Assembly: GCF_032854445.1 (NCBI RefSeq)
Contig: NC_088300.1
Span: 64,392,984-64,456,983 of the forward strand
Length of the DNA stretch: 64,000 nt
Origin: Liolophura sinensis
Taxonomy: Eukaryota; Mollusca; Polyplacophora; Chitonida; Chitonidae
Reading direction: 5' to 3'
The notes under the pieces are model-generated. The model saw only the letters and a program-made list of their open reading frames with translations. It did no database searches and was not told the DNA's origin. Shown in pieces: positions 34,793-47,605 of this stretch (position 1 is its first letter; every line of letters begins with the position of its first letter). A program made the position numbers and the translations under genes.

Positions 34793-35030
34793 TTTATTTA
34801 TTTATTTGATTGGTATTTTTCGCCGAACTCAAGAATATTTCACTTATACGACGGCGGCTTGCATTTTGGTAGGAGGCAACGGAGCATGCAGAGCTCGAAC
34901 GAAACCCATACCCATCCACAGGCTGCTGGCAGATCTTCCCACATACGACCTGAGAGGAAGCCATCAGGAGCTGGACATGAGCTGAGTCAATGCGACACGC
35001 TGGCACGCTAACCACTCCGTCAGGGAGGTC
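34793..35030 (-). mobile_element. SINE family A, near full-length
   Basis: (ATTT)n, TTTGATTGGTATTTTTCGCC, a diverged core with an insertion (GGAGCATGCAGAGCTCGAAC) and head CGCTAACCACTCCGTCAGGG, where the A-box region is readable in reverse. Confidence 0.88.
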
Positions 35031-35062
35031 TGTACAGCAGTTACAGGGTGTGGCTTTACAGC

Positions 35063-37024
35063 CATACCCATTCAGTGACCGCATTAGTGAGGGCTGCTGG
35101 TCCCTGTATTGCTCTAGCAGGCCGTAGAAAGTGCACATGCATATAGTATTTTACCTGTTAGATCTGTCTAATTCGATTAAGCAGTTTATTCATTCATTAA
35201 ATGTTTTATGGATGTTCTCATTGAATGAATCATGCTAGTGGAAGGCAATTGATCTGTACCTAACTGAATCCAAGGCCATCTACCTAACTGAATCCAAGGC
35301 CATCTAAGCGCTCACTGAATGCTTTTGGCTGAAAAGATTCCCAATTCGTGATTCGTTGATTGAAAAGTTCGTTGGTTCAGCCATTCAAGGAAATAGGTGT
35401 ATGGATCATGTATTTAAACGTTTCAGAGAGTTAAAAGATACCAGAAATTAAAAAAAAAATGAAGACAGGTCATCCACATCAAAGAAATCATTTAAATGTT
35501 TCAATAGTAAGGTCGGCTTAATGGATCATATTTGGTACACTGATTTGAGCTAAGTCATTAGTTTCTTTCCAAATTGCAGTTTTCATGAAATCTTTCATTT
35601 AAATATAGTATATAACTAAAATCACATATAGAACAGTCAGTTTGTATTGTACCCGGATTACGATGAAAAAGACAACACCTGATGTTACAGTAATAAAACA
35701 ATTTTTTATACTAAAATATATCGCATAAAACCCATTTTACAGTTTAGAAATTTAATTGAACTTTTCCTGATAAAACAAATTAATAGAATTTTGACAAAAC
35801 AGAACCCAAAATTTTAGATAACAGTTTATTACGTTCTTCGTGTTGATGTTTACCTCAAGTTTTGGTTTTAACCTCCTGGGGTCCGCTTTAACCTTCTGGG
35901 CTCCGTTTTTCAAAACTGTTCAAGGTTTAATAAACTTTGTGCCAAATTTTCAATTTTGTATGTAACCCTAAAAATAAATGTGGAACAGTATATAAAATAT
36001 GACCTAAATCTGCTACTGTTATACGTTGTCTTTGGACAACCACATTGGCTGCTGAATTTGGTTCAAATTTAACTTGCTATTATTACCTAATGCACTTTCG
36101 AACAATTGGGCCCTGAAGGATTAAGTGATAGACGCAATTATTGATAGAGCGCTTTAATCGAGGTTTGACACCTGTTCTTACAGCTTTTCCTTTTAAGGAC
36201 AAATAGTATGTCACGGATGAATGAATCTGATAAACATAGCACTGGCAGCTGTAAGGTCATGTCAGTTACTAGATCCAGCGTTTTATTGAGTGGGAGAGTG
36301 ATATACTGTTTGGCATGCTTCGTTCATGAGTGCATGGTTTGTTGATTGATCGACTGATTCATTGAACGCTGTTTGGCATGCTTTACAGATGGGTGGTTCA
36401 TTGATTGAGTTATTCATTTGACGAGTGAAGCCTTAATTTTGCATGCTACATTGATAATTATTTAAATGTTTGAGACATTCATTGAATGAGCTAGTGATAT
36501 GTTGGTGATCCGTTGTTTGGCGAGTTTCACGAGATGAGATGATCAGTTTCAGTATATCATAGTAAAAATCCATGTCAATAAGTGGACATTAAAAGTTACG
36601 AAGACACTGATGTAATCTGTAAAACATGCATTTAAAATCGATCATTTTAAATCCGAAGTCAAGAAAACTCCCGTTCCTGCACGTGGACATTCATACAATT
36701 GCTGTCACGTGTTCACTGTTAGGAATTAGCGTTCTGTAGGAATTTGGTCAAGGCTGTTCAACTTGTCACAACGCAAAGAAATACACGTAACGTTTGCGTA
36801 ACACACAAAGTTGCCAAGTATATTTATCTCACCGTTACATATGCTTTTATGTTATCTTACATGAAGTTCGTTGAGTTTGGTGGATATCACTATCATACCT
36901 TGGAAAATTCGTCTTTACTTTGGTTGGTGATTTACTCAGGCACTACAGTTTTCACTGGTTCATAAAGGGACTATCGTATATGGTAAATGGAAATCAGGGT
37001 GTTAAATAAATATATCTGTACGTA
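35063..37024. other. Intergenic stretch, no gene seen
   Basis: AT-rich sequence with a perfect 26-bp direct duplication at 35256-35307 (CTAACTGAATCCAAGGCCAT twice). Nothing else is recognised. Confidence 0.45.
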
Positions 37025-37320
37025 AGTATGTTTGGGGTTTTACGTCGCACTGAACAATTTTTCAGTCATATGACGATGAGGAAGGTATGTACTTATACTA
37101 TGTCTTCTTGTGACCAGGCAAGCCCATGCTGCCAAAGTGCTGCCGCCACTGAAGTATCATGCCGAAGACACCAGACATACCACACCACCGTCTATACTGA
37201 CACTGGGGTGACCAGTCCCGTTTCCTTGCTCTAACCTCTCAGACCTGGGCGCCAAGCCAGGCAACATCAAGTACCATATTTATAGTCTTAGGTATGACCT
37301 GACCGCGGTTTAATCCCAGA
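37025..37320. mobile_element. Dispersed repeat family C, longest copy
   Basis: Begins with GGGGTTTTACGTCGCACTGA, CAATTTTTCAGTCATATGAC and runs through GAAGTATCATGCCGAAGACA, CCTCTCAGACCTGGGCGCCA to GGTATGACCTGACCGCGGTT plus TAATCCC. The GGTTTAATCCC end resembles a B box. A family A SINE inserted right at this end. Confidence 0.75.
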
Positions 37321-37322
37321 TC

Positions 37323-37449
37323 CTGCGGATGGTCGTGGGTTTCCCGCACGCTGTGCCCGGTTTCCTCCCACCATGATGCTGGCCGCCGTCATATAAATGA
37401 AATATTCTTGAGCACGTCGTAAAAACATCAATCACATAAATAAATAAAC
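37323..37449 (+). mobile_element. SINE family A, 5'-truncated with target-site duplication
   Basis: Core from CTGCGGATGGTCGTGGGTTT, tail TTCTTGAGCACGTCGTAAAA and AATAAATAAA. The 11-bp duplication AATCCCAGATC flanks it at 37312-37322 and 37450-37460. Confidence 0.92.
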
Positions 37450-37460
37450 AATCCCAGATC

Positions 37461-38201
37461 TCCTGGACTTCGATCAAATAAATATATAAATGTTCGATTA
37501 ATGACCATTGCCTAAATGTTTCATGCCACAGAGACCATGAACGGCTCGTGAATCTGAACAACTGATTATCAAGAAGAGTTCAAAGGCTTAGGCAACTGTT
37601 CAAGGGCTGATGTCAGTATATACTAGTGTGGCTGCATGTGTGTCGTGTCTGAACTACACTAATCATCTGGATGACATGACTGAACTAATCGCCAAAGTTC
37701 CATTCCGCACGAAGCAAACGAAGTCCCACAACATTTTTCACAGTCTGCATATAGTCCAAGAAGTTATCCGTCTTTATAGCTGAAACTCATGTGAATGTGA
37801 AATAGCGGTAATGCCATGAACAGAAAAATCTAGAGATGCATTCCTTAAGGAAATGTGAGATTGTGTCAAAATCATCTCTGACAAAACGGTCTCTTTCCAT
37901 TCGCATTCCGAAATAGTTTCTTCCTTTGTAAGCAATGCTTTAATGATCCGACCGGAGGTGAAGAGGACAAAGGGTATAACGTGTTCAACACGGAACAGCT
38001 TGTCGACACGCAAAAGTTGCACTTAGTCCTCTGAACGGGCCAATGAACCCAACGCTGTGTAACGTACACACTGTTTATTCCACTGTATAGTGACGTTTGC
38101 GTGTAAAACTGTACCATGCATTGGGAATCAACATTCAAACTTACCATATTAATTGTTTCCTACTCACTGCTGAATAACGCTTAGGAACTAAACAATTAAT
38201 C

Positions 38202-38244
<43 letters not shown>

Positions 38245-41200
38245 GAGAGAGAGAGAGAGAGAGATTATCATCACACCGTCCTGATATATTTATATCATTT
38301 ATATATTCTACTGACAGTTGCATTTATTTGGTAACATTGTTTTCATCAACAATAAAGGTTTTCATCTTAATCTACGTTTCCTTAAAATAGATTTCATTAG
38401 AATTCAAACAGTGATAGAACAAGTCCCCAGTGGTCTTATTCCTTCTTTTCCAACTGACATGTTGTATAAATATGTTGTAAATGTTTGCTGAATTTTTAAA
38501 AATTAAAAAAAAAAATTGTTCTCACGTTAATGTGGTTCACGTGCATGCATGCACCCGTAAAAAAACAACTTTGTAAGCCAGGCCAGTCTGGCTAAAGCGC
38601 CTGATGTTTAAAGGAAAATGTCAGGGAAGTTGGTATCCCGGTCTCGTAGAGAGACCAAGATTTGATTTTGCATCTAGTTTTTGTCAAACGAAAGCAACCG
38701 AGGATTCTAGCCATGTAGATTGGGGCTTCCATTTTGGCAATCACAATAACCGACGTGATTGGATAATTCATCATCATTTGTCCTCACTCAAAGGTATACT
38801 TACCAGGACCTGTATAAATGTCATTTAATATATTTAGTCATCATGGTTTCTCTTTTCTTCCCTTTTTCTATTAGCTTGCCTTTTGTTTCTCTTGTCCACT
38901 AAACGATGTCTCCATATTTGGTATAATGTTATGAGGAATCATGACAGTGGATGTACTAATGCGAGGGTTAAACATCAGACAGGTAATTTGACTTCTATCT
39001 TTCCGGAGTATTTAATTTCCTGGCTACAAAAACAAACCTTGCTCTGTGATATTTATAGTGCTTATATATGTGGACAGTATTTGAGTAACTTGTCAATATC
39101 AGTAATGTGGCACGCAGGCCATCTTGGACTATGTATTAAAGTCGACTTTTTAACCCAGATAAGCACGGTGCCTCCTAACGGCCATTAAACTGCTTTTAAC
39201 ATTAACTTTTCAGATTTGAATTTCCACACATACACTGCTATCACCCAGATCAAAATTAATTTACAGCCATCCTTTTTTTGCTGATACAAACAATGTTGTA
39301 GACGCATGTTATCTTTCCATGCATGCTTTATTAGGTCTTCTCGCGTGCAGGATGTAAGACGTTGTTTGCGGTTTCGATGGGGAATAAGCCGGCACAGATC
39401 AGTTTAATAAGGTGTCTGATCTATTTTCCTGAAAACCACTTAGTCATCATCTTTGAAATTCCGCGCAAGTATGGACACCATGAAATCAAATTTGACAGAG
39501 AAAAGGCTATTGAACCAGGCTTACCTTATGTATAGTCTGATCTTCAGCGACTGTTAAAGTAAACTATCGATCTAGTTCAATCCTCAGAAACTGTCACACT
39601 AGAAGTATACTGAGCAACAGTGTGTAGTTCATCGGACATTAGACCGAGATTGCTCTGACGATAGGATTGGCTAGGCTGTTACATGGCGCATACTCTGACG
39701 TTGGTTTGTGTCCTTCCTTGTTCGAACATAATTTTCCCCAAACTTATAATTAACGCCAGGGCAGTCTCCGACTAATTGGATATTCCGTCAAATCATTAGT
39801 GCTAATTCGCTTCACTAAATATAACTTTATTTAAGTTTTCGCAAAAAAAGTGGACAGCAATGACCTTGGTGTTACTGTGACTATTATACCTGTATTTTGC
39901 GTCAAAATTGACGTCTTAGTTATGATACTTTCTGTTAAACTGTATGTATATCTTTTCTGTCATCAGTATGCATATATCATAACCTATGTGTCGCTTATTT
40001 TACCCTGAAAATAGTGCCACATTATACATGTTATATATACAGGATCTTATAACAATCCTGTTCTATACGATTGCGCTTTTGTTGAAAAAAATCCTTTCAC
40101 CAATTTCTAAAGTCAAATAGGCCTACATGACTTGCGCTGTCCGGTAGATTTCCTCAGATAAGTACATGTATATTTGTTGTCGAGTGGGTCGTCTTTTGAA
40201 TCCCGACGGTGACTCAACGTCTAGGCACGTCTACCCGCCTATTTGAATCACCTGAACCCTGGGGACAATCGCTCAAAACTCACACAAAAGTTCCCATCAA
40301 GGGTTGAACCGCTGAACAGAGAACAAAAGACTGAAAACAGATCCTGAAGTCGGGCTGAAATGTAGTACAGGTACCGGTATACCGATATATTCAAAACACT
40401 AAATACTCCTTGTTCCTGTCACTGAACAATTTTTACCCGCGAATAAGCAGCTTTATAAGTCAGTAGTTCTGTCTATTTCTCGGTAGGTTGTTCAAATTTG
40501 TGAGTTCCTATCTTAAAAGGAAAAGACCTCTAAAATTGAAGTGGGCATCACTAAACAGACCACTTAAAACTATGCATAAATATACTTTCACTTATTTTTT
40601 AGATTTAAAGAGTTAAAGGCGCTCAAACAATTGAATTCTAAGGTGCGCTTATTGGACCATGTGATCAGAGGTTACAGGAAGTTTATCCAGCTCTAATCAC
40701 GACACTGAATGTTGGAATAACCCATGAGTAAAAAGATGACTGATATAATGTTCCCAAAATTTCCTTCCTTCGGGTGAAGATCAGTAAAAAAAGGTGATGT
40801 GACGTTAGAGTTCCCAGATACCAGCAGTATGGCTCATAAAGCCCACCTGGTATTCAGATATATGAAAAAAGAAATTAAATTATTTTTACGCATAGTTTTT
40901 GTTTTACTTTAAACGTAGGTATTTCAAATAACGAGAGGCCTTATAATGTTGCAACTATTGTGAAATGGGACTTATTTTAGAGTAATTGCAAGCTGAGAAC
41001 ATCCAAATAAACGTTACAATTTTTTATGATCATTATGCAAGTTCGTGTTGCGTACAAATGACTTGCTCGACAAAAACCAATGTAGAAATCACCATAGTGT
41101 AATTTATCCGCCTGCTTATATGCCGTAGACTAATACACTGCAAATGTTAACGACGCATGACATGTATTTATCAAAAACACACGCATTAATGTTGTTGTTG

Positions 41201-44200
41201 TATTTATTTGAACGCAGACGTCTTACCCATAAAAGCGTTACATGTATATGGCGGGTCTATACAAGACTGGAATCCTTTTTCTAACATTGACTTTTTTAGT
41301 AAATCATTTCAACGTTTTCTCCAAAACATTGGTGTTTTATAGAAAACATGTGACATGCCTTCTACAGTGATCAAATAGCCTTCTTTATTTTAACGTGTGT
41401 ATATGCCTATAAGTTTTTACTGTGTATAATATCGATATGCATCTCTCTGATATTTCATATCAATTTAATAATAATACATGCTTACATGCACTGGGACTTC
41501 ATGGATCAGCCAAACCGATCAATGATACACAGGTATTAATTGAAACTCACACGTGACATTAAAGTGACATGGTCGCCCAGAATTTGGATTTTTAGACAAA
41601 TTTTGAGTACGACGTCTTAACGAAGTTTTAAAGTTCGTTCATAACTTAAAACACTCACACTGAAATAAGAAAAATTAAAAGTTATTGAGTATGTAGCTTG
41701 TATAAGGGCGGAGAAGTCGTTATTCGAAGTCAACACAAAGAGGCCGGGCCCTCCTCCCCTGCCCACAACAACAACAAAATTAGCACCCACCTATCAAGCA
41801 GTAGTTTTGCGACATTTTCGTGCTGCGTGGGACACTTTTCTTTCTTCAGTGTACTCCACCGTTCAAAATGACCACCAATTACGCCGACAATTTACCGAGC
41901 GTTGTGCGCATACTCCATTTCCACTGAAGTGACAGCGCCTCATTTAAATATACTGGCAAAATTTTCATTTTTAAGATTTTTTGTTATTTTTACACGTTCA
42001 CTCAGCGTTCAATGCTAGGGGTGGGATTAACGAAAAGCTTGTGACTTTTACTTTTTGAAAAAATTACTCGATAGTCATGTCATTCTGTAATAAGGCAAAA
42101 ATACCTCATATTTGGGCGATCATGTTACTATAAGTAAACGTGTTTGTTGTGGCATGATACTATATACGTATATAGTTTGAATCTTAAGTGTAAATTAAGT
42201 GTGAACACGAAATGGATACCATCCGGGTGTGTTATATAGTGTGAGTTTGCTAAGATTGCAAAGTATACGGATCGGGTTACACTCGAACAGATTATTAAAA
42301 CATAATCTTCGTGAATAAATGTAATACACGACATGTTCAAAATGATTCAGGAAGCAATGTGTTTGTGACTGTTGCCCCTATATATAGCCTCCAGATCAGA
42401 CTGAAGTATCGTTATAGAAGGCTTAGCAATGTATAGTTCATTTGTCATCGATATTTTCCACACTTTTTTGGTGGTAGGAACTTTCCAGTTCATAAAAGTT
42501 TAGATTTATTTTGATCTGTAGGCCACAAATTCGTAAAAATGCGTTTTTGCATGTTGCATAGAAACGGGAATACTAATGATAATGTAAAAAACGTTGCGTA
42601 GAAATGGGACAACCAATGATAACATAAAAAAATATGTCGACCAACGAACAATTATACATTGGATAAGCTGTCTGTAAGTGTGGATTTGTATACAGAATCG
42701 AAGGACACAAATAGGGCTGACCCTATTTTTGGACGTGAGTCCTGATCCCACCACAAGGAGACATCTATACTTTGATGATGTCAGAGAGAAAGGAAATGAT
42801 AGTGGTTCAAATTGTGTTAAAATAACAACAGAGACGCTTTGATCTTAAGCGGGCGTGGACCCAGTTAACATAACAGTTGTATTACTCACAAACGCGTATT
42901 GTCAAAAGTTACTGCCTAGTCACAAAGTCAAAGCAAGTATACCCTTACTAAATTAATTAAAGTAACCAGAGGGAGTTAACCGGTAATCAGACTTCAAGGG
43001 CTTTAGTTTCCTTCGCAAATATACGGAATGCGTACTTTTTAGAAGGTATGTCTATCCATACTGTATTTGACTTAAACATTCGTCCCAAAAAGTTTATCTT
43101 TAAAGGGAAAAGAGTTCATAAATGCTACCTTTGGTGCGGAAGTTTATTTTTTTACCAGTAAGATATCATGCTGTGTTCCAAGCACACATCAAAACGCCTT
43201 TCTAACTCTCAGAATAAGGCAGAATGAGTAATTCAGTGCTTGACGAACTTTTAGATCGAATACAGTATACTTACAGCCTTCTGCAGGCAATGTCTAAAGT
43301 TCTGAATACAAGTCAGTGAAGCATTCGTAGTGTCAATATGCCCTCAGACGCTACTAATTTTCCATAAACGACAGTGTTAACTTTTAATTCTATGATTCAT
43401 CCCCAAACATTCCGTGGCCAGTAAGCATTGGTGCCCACCTTGCCCAGCCTGTGTGAAAGCAGCCATTAAAATGTTTACATAGGTACACCGTCAAAATTTC
43501 CATGCCTTCAGCTGGGAGAGATGCCTAGCAACATCAAGGGAACGCCACTCGCAGCCTTATCACCAATTTCACAAACTTTAATCAATAAAGCTCATACTTT
43601 CTCAAAGTTTAAACAATTTCCACTGTTTCAGTAATGTCAAACATGCACTTGTACATGAAAGATGGGGGCCTTTTTTTCGAGGCAAAAAAAAAAAGAAGCT
43701 TTATGCCCTAAACACACAAATTACATTGGCACAACGGAAGTTGTAATAGAGTCCAGATTCCATGTATATACATATACATATAGCCCAAGCTAATAACCTG
43801 TAATCAACTCATCTGCTGATCTGTATACTTGTCTGCCCACAGACTATGTTTATACCGAAACCGAAATGGTTCCTGTGCTTGTATAGAAATCTTATTAAAT
43901 GCATGAAAAACGGGTAATAACAGCCTCAGATGATGCCTTGTCAAAGTACTGACAGGCTGTATCAGATACAGTGGATATACCTCTTCACATTGGCTGGTTT
44001 GTCTGCGTGTTCCTTAAAGTCGCGATTATATCTTTTCATGGAGGACATATATGTGCTAAAGTTTACTAACTATAAACAGGGGAGACTTGAGTGCTATAGT
44101 CGCATATGTTGGTAATTGTGATAACATCAACAGATAGTGCACTGATGAGCGCCTTCCCGAACTACTTTTGTCCGTTAGGTTTCAATTCTGCGTGCTGCCA

Positions 44201-44507
44201 ACTACACGTTTCAACGTTGTTTTTCTGGGTCATTTAAAATTAGCTAAGGTAGGCGAAATAGGCCATCAGACTGACTGAAACCAGAAGATACTAGTTAGAT
44301 ATAAGCTATAAGATATCATGTCTTTCAAAACGTCTTCTTTCTGAAAATACAATTCCTGGACATTACCGTCTCTCATTGCAGGATATGGCATGGTTAAACT
44401 TTTCTATGTTCCAATTAAGGAAATGACAGAAACTTTAGAGTTAGACTGAATGTCTTGAGTATGGAAGCTGGTTAAGGACATCATATCACCATTGTGTCAT
44501 CCGACTA
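37461..44507. other. Long intergenic stretch, no gene seen
   Basis: Seven kilobases of AT-rich DNA without a reading frame over about 100 codons that looks conserved and without a SINE copy, so it is poorer in repeats than its surroundings. A (TA)n/(GA)n microsatellite lies at 38207-38264. Confidence 0.45.
38207..38264. repeat. Compound (TA)n(GA)n microsatellite
   Basis: About 34 bases of TA repeat pass through a single C into about 23 bases of GA repeat. Confidence 0.95.
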
Positions 44508-44710
44508 TTGCTTGACGATGGTACGAAACGATGGGACGTTTGCACTAAGCGATATCTGACAATGATACGAAGCCATAGGACGAAAATACGGGGCCATGGG
44601 ATGATGGCACGAGGCGATGACACGATGAGCATTGCGTCGTATCATCGCATACCATTACTTCGTGTCATTGTGGCATGGCTTCGTTCCATCGTCGTGCGAT
44701 ACTGTACGAT
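44508..44710. repeat. Foldback minisatellite of CGATGG/ACGA motifs
   Basis: Degenerate short units (GACGATGGTACGAAACGATG, ATGATACGAAGCCATAGGAC, GATGATGGCACGAGGCGATG) fill the left half. Their complements (CGTCGTATCATCGCATACCA, GGCTTCGTTCCATCGTCGTG) fill the right half, so the whole can fold into an imperfect hairpin. Confidence 0.75.
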
Positions 44711-44822
44711 ACAACAATGGTATATTATGGACTTAGCTTTCTTACTGTGGAGATTTGCGCTGTCCTTCATTCCGTCGTCGCCATGTATTCCTTCATGTTA
44801 CTAATGTCGGCGCAATAACTTC

Positions 44823-45330
44823 TTGATTCATTGCCTTCCGATTTGGACAGTGGTATAATATCACTGAAAGTGTTAGGTGAAGTCTGCACAAGATTTTTGC
44901 ACAACACTCAACTCCACATTCAAAGCTGCACGAGCTGCACTCTGGCGAATATGGTGTTGAATGTGTGTTAGAATCTTGTGCCAACTTATCGAGCTCACTG
45001 ACTGGCAGGTTTGGATTGTTTTCACCTATTTGCGCAAATTGATATGGTTGCCGCGGCCATGTTAGTTTCCCGAAGGTTAAACTATGTAAGCTTATAACCT
45101 GAACATTTTGACTCATCATTGCCTTGTGATTTGGACAGGGTTTACAGGGATTAGTTGCCACATATATATTGATTTCCGATCATTAAACTTTGATCACTTG
45201 AGAACTTTGTGGCCGATTGCTTTCAGATTTCGGCAGTATAGTATGATATTTGAGAAGGTGAAGAAGAAGGCTTGGATTGGTTTTTATCTTTGTTCAAAAA
45301 ACCAACGCGGCCATCTTCCTTTTTCGGGCC
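44823..45330. repeat. Two diverged copies of an unnamed repeat
   Basis: Blocks recur in the same order: ATTGCCTTCCGATTTGGACA...GTATAATATCACTGAAAGTG with CGCGGCCATGTTAGTTTCCC (44828-45072), and ATTGCTTTCAGATTTCGGCA...GTATGATATTTGAGAAGGTG with CGCGGCCATCTTCCTTTTTC (45220-45326). A further ATTGCCTTGTGATTTGGACA stands at 45118. The 122-codon minus-strand frame across the first copy is therefore probably not a gene. Confidence 0.6.
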
Positions 45331-45447
45331 GTTCCATTTTTGTTGAAATATACATGTAAATGTATATTGATAGCAATGATACTCTGTCATTGCATGGATG
45401 GACACGCATCTGCATGTATGACTCTGATAGCTTCCTTTATCATATTA

Positions 45448-45712
45448 GCTGATTTATTTATTTTATTTGTTTTTTACGCCGTACCCAAGAATATTTCACT
45501 TATACGACGACGGCCAGCAGTATGCACGGAGGAAAACGGACATAATCCCGATGTAAATCCACAGCATTCCGCAGGTTGCTGATTAACCTTCCCTCATACG
45601 ACCTCAGTGGAAGCCAGCATCAGCTGGACTTTAACTCACAGCGAGTGCACTGGCCACGTGGCGACGGTTCCTGGATCATTGTGCTGCACTTGCACCCTAA
45701 CCACTATATGCC
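45448..45712 (-). mobile_element. SINE family A, near full-length
   Basis: Tail TTATTTGTTTTTTACGCCGT, core with ACGACGACGGCCAGCAGTAT, GAGCTGGACTTT-type B box region (CAGCTGGACTTTAACTCACA) and head GCACTTGCACCCTAACCACT are all in place. Confidence 0.9.
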
Positions 45713-45866
45713 ACACAACATGAACATGTACATAATGAAATGAATGAATGATTATGACTTAACGCCACTTTGCCAGTATTACATATCATATCGTGGCGAA
45801 TGAAGGCTTATACTTAGAAAGAGAATATTTACATCTTTTGCGCTTGTAGGCGGACGATCTGGACTT

Positions 45867-46262
45867 AATGTTGGTGTATTTTTTTTTAGATGTTTTACCT
45901 TGCACCAAATCAAATAATCTGACAGAAGCCCCGGTGTATGTAATCGTTTTAAGAATTGACGTCTTGACACGAAAAATCACAGGTGATTAAAATTTTTATA
46001 TCATTTAATAGTTTATAGGCCTGTGGCACAAATGATGTGTTATATTCACCCATAATGTTGGTGTATTTTTTCTCTTTTTTTGGATGTTTTACCTTGCACC
46101 AAGTGAAATAATCAGAGAGAAACCCCGGTGTATGTAATCGTTTTAAAAAACAAAACGCAAGAATTGACGTTTTCACACAAAAAATCACAGGTAATTAAAA
46201 ATTTTATAGCGTTTAATCGTTTATACGCCTGTGGCACAAATGACGTGTTATATTCACCCATA
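45867..46262. repeat. 187-bp tandem duplication, two copies
   Basis: AATGTTGGTGTATTTTTT, GATGTTTTACCTTGCACCAA, CCCCGGTGTATGTAATCGTT, ATCACAGGT.ATTAAAA and CCTGTGGCACAAATGA.GTGT occur in the same order from 45867 and again from 46054. The second copy has a 15-bp insertion (AAACAAAACGCAAG). Minus-strand frames in it are short and shared by both copies. Confidence 0.9.
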
Positions 46263-46858
46263 ATTACCTCCCTTCTATGAAATAAAACGCCTAACTTCAC
46301 GCAACTCTGACTCATTCAAAGAAGCAACTCTTTAATGTTTTATTTTTTTCACTATATCAAAAGAATGTGCGATGTTTAACCATATATAGTGCTAGACAAG
46401 GCCTCTGGCTGCGTCTTTGATGGTGATAAGTATATAAAGGTTTTTATATTACTCCTTGTTCTATATCATCGATATCATAATTTATAAGCCTCAGCTCACT
46501 ATAGCAAGCATTTCCCCCATAGTTAATAACACTAACATGTTCCACTGAGGTCACATTGCTGATATCATTATCTTTGATCTTAATACCTTAAAAAAAACCA
46601 TTTATCCTATTGTATTAGATAAGGTACAGCGGATTATAGACTGTGAAAGATAACACCAAAGACGAATTCTCTCATATTTTTTTTTATATCGATACATTTC
46701 TTTTTCGGTCCGTGAAAGTTTTTCAATATGTAGATTAAAACAACAGCTGATAAAGCACGTGGAAATGATCAGCTTATTTATACATCAAATAACGTGCCGA
46801 ATAATGTGACTTACATGATAGAAAGTGATTTATTTATCTATGTATGTATGTATGTATG

Positions 46859-47262
46859 TATGTATGTATTTATTTATTTATTTGATTGGTCTTTTATATG
46901 AAAGCCGATAGAGGACATCTCGCTAGCAAACTACCTCGATCTATCTACTACAGGGCGGGCCAGCGACGTAACAAGGTAGCGAAGCGAGGTAAGAGGTAAC
47001 GAGATGCCCTCTATCGGCTTTCACATAAAAGATCAACCAGTTATCTCACTGCCTCGCCCGGTATAAGAAAAAGGTCGGTGCAGCGAGGTAGCGGGATGTC
47101 CTCTATCGGCTTCCACAGTTTTACCCCGTGCTCAAGAACATTTCACTTATTATACAGTGGCCAGCGGTATAGTTGGAGGAAGACGGACGGAGCCCTGGGG
47201 GAAACCCACGACCATCTGCAGGTTGCTGACAGACCTTCCCACGCATTGCCGGAGAGACAGGA
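46859..47262 (-). mobile_element. SINE family A interrupted by a foldback element
   Basis: The tail half (ATTTATTTATTTGATTGGT, 46869-46890) and the rest (TTTTACCCCGTGCTCAAGAA ... GACCATCTGCAGGTTGCTGA, 47117-47262) are parts of one reverse SINE split by about 225 bases of unrelated palindromic sequence. Confidence 0.85.
46890..47117. mobile_element. Foldback/MITE-like element inserted in a SINE
   Basis: The left arm TCTTTTATATGAAAGCCGAT, AGAGGACATCTCGCTA (46890-46925) is matched in reverse complement at 46999-47034 (CCTCTATCGGCTTTCACATA, AAAGA) and again at 47081-47116 (ATGTCCTCTATCGGCTTCCA). Between the arms lie GCGAGGTA-type repeats (AGCGAAGCGAGGTAAGAGGT, GCAGCGAGGTAGCGGGATGT). A short TTTTA on both sides may be the target duplication. 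No coding capacity; probably non-autonomous. Confidence 0.7.
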
Positions 47263-47605
47263 AGTGACGTCATATACATGTAAATATTAGTAGAGGTCAC
47301 ATTATATGTACTAAGCTCAGAAATGAACGAATTGTTCAATACTAAAACTCTTTCAGAGTTAACTATAAGCTAAGTCTTAACTAACTAAAACTACTAAAAC
47401 TTATATAGTAATAGTATTATATTTGTAGTAACAGTCTTATTAAACATATATCTAGACTCCATGCTTATATGGATTTATAGCTGCTTTAATAAAAACTATG
47501 ATCTAATACCACATATGGCTATAGTATTAGATAAATACAAATTTAGAACAACCACACCTACTTTGTTACTAAGTATATACTGAGCCATGCTTTTCAAAAC
47601 TTAAA

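Noticed and set aside
45779-46315. Several minus-strand frames of 60-79 codons
   Set aside because: They lie in the 187-bp duplication and repeat each other with frame shifts. Nothing points to protein selection.
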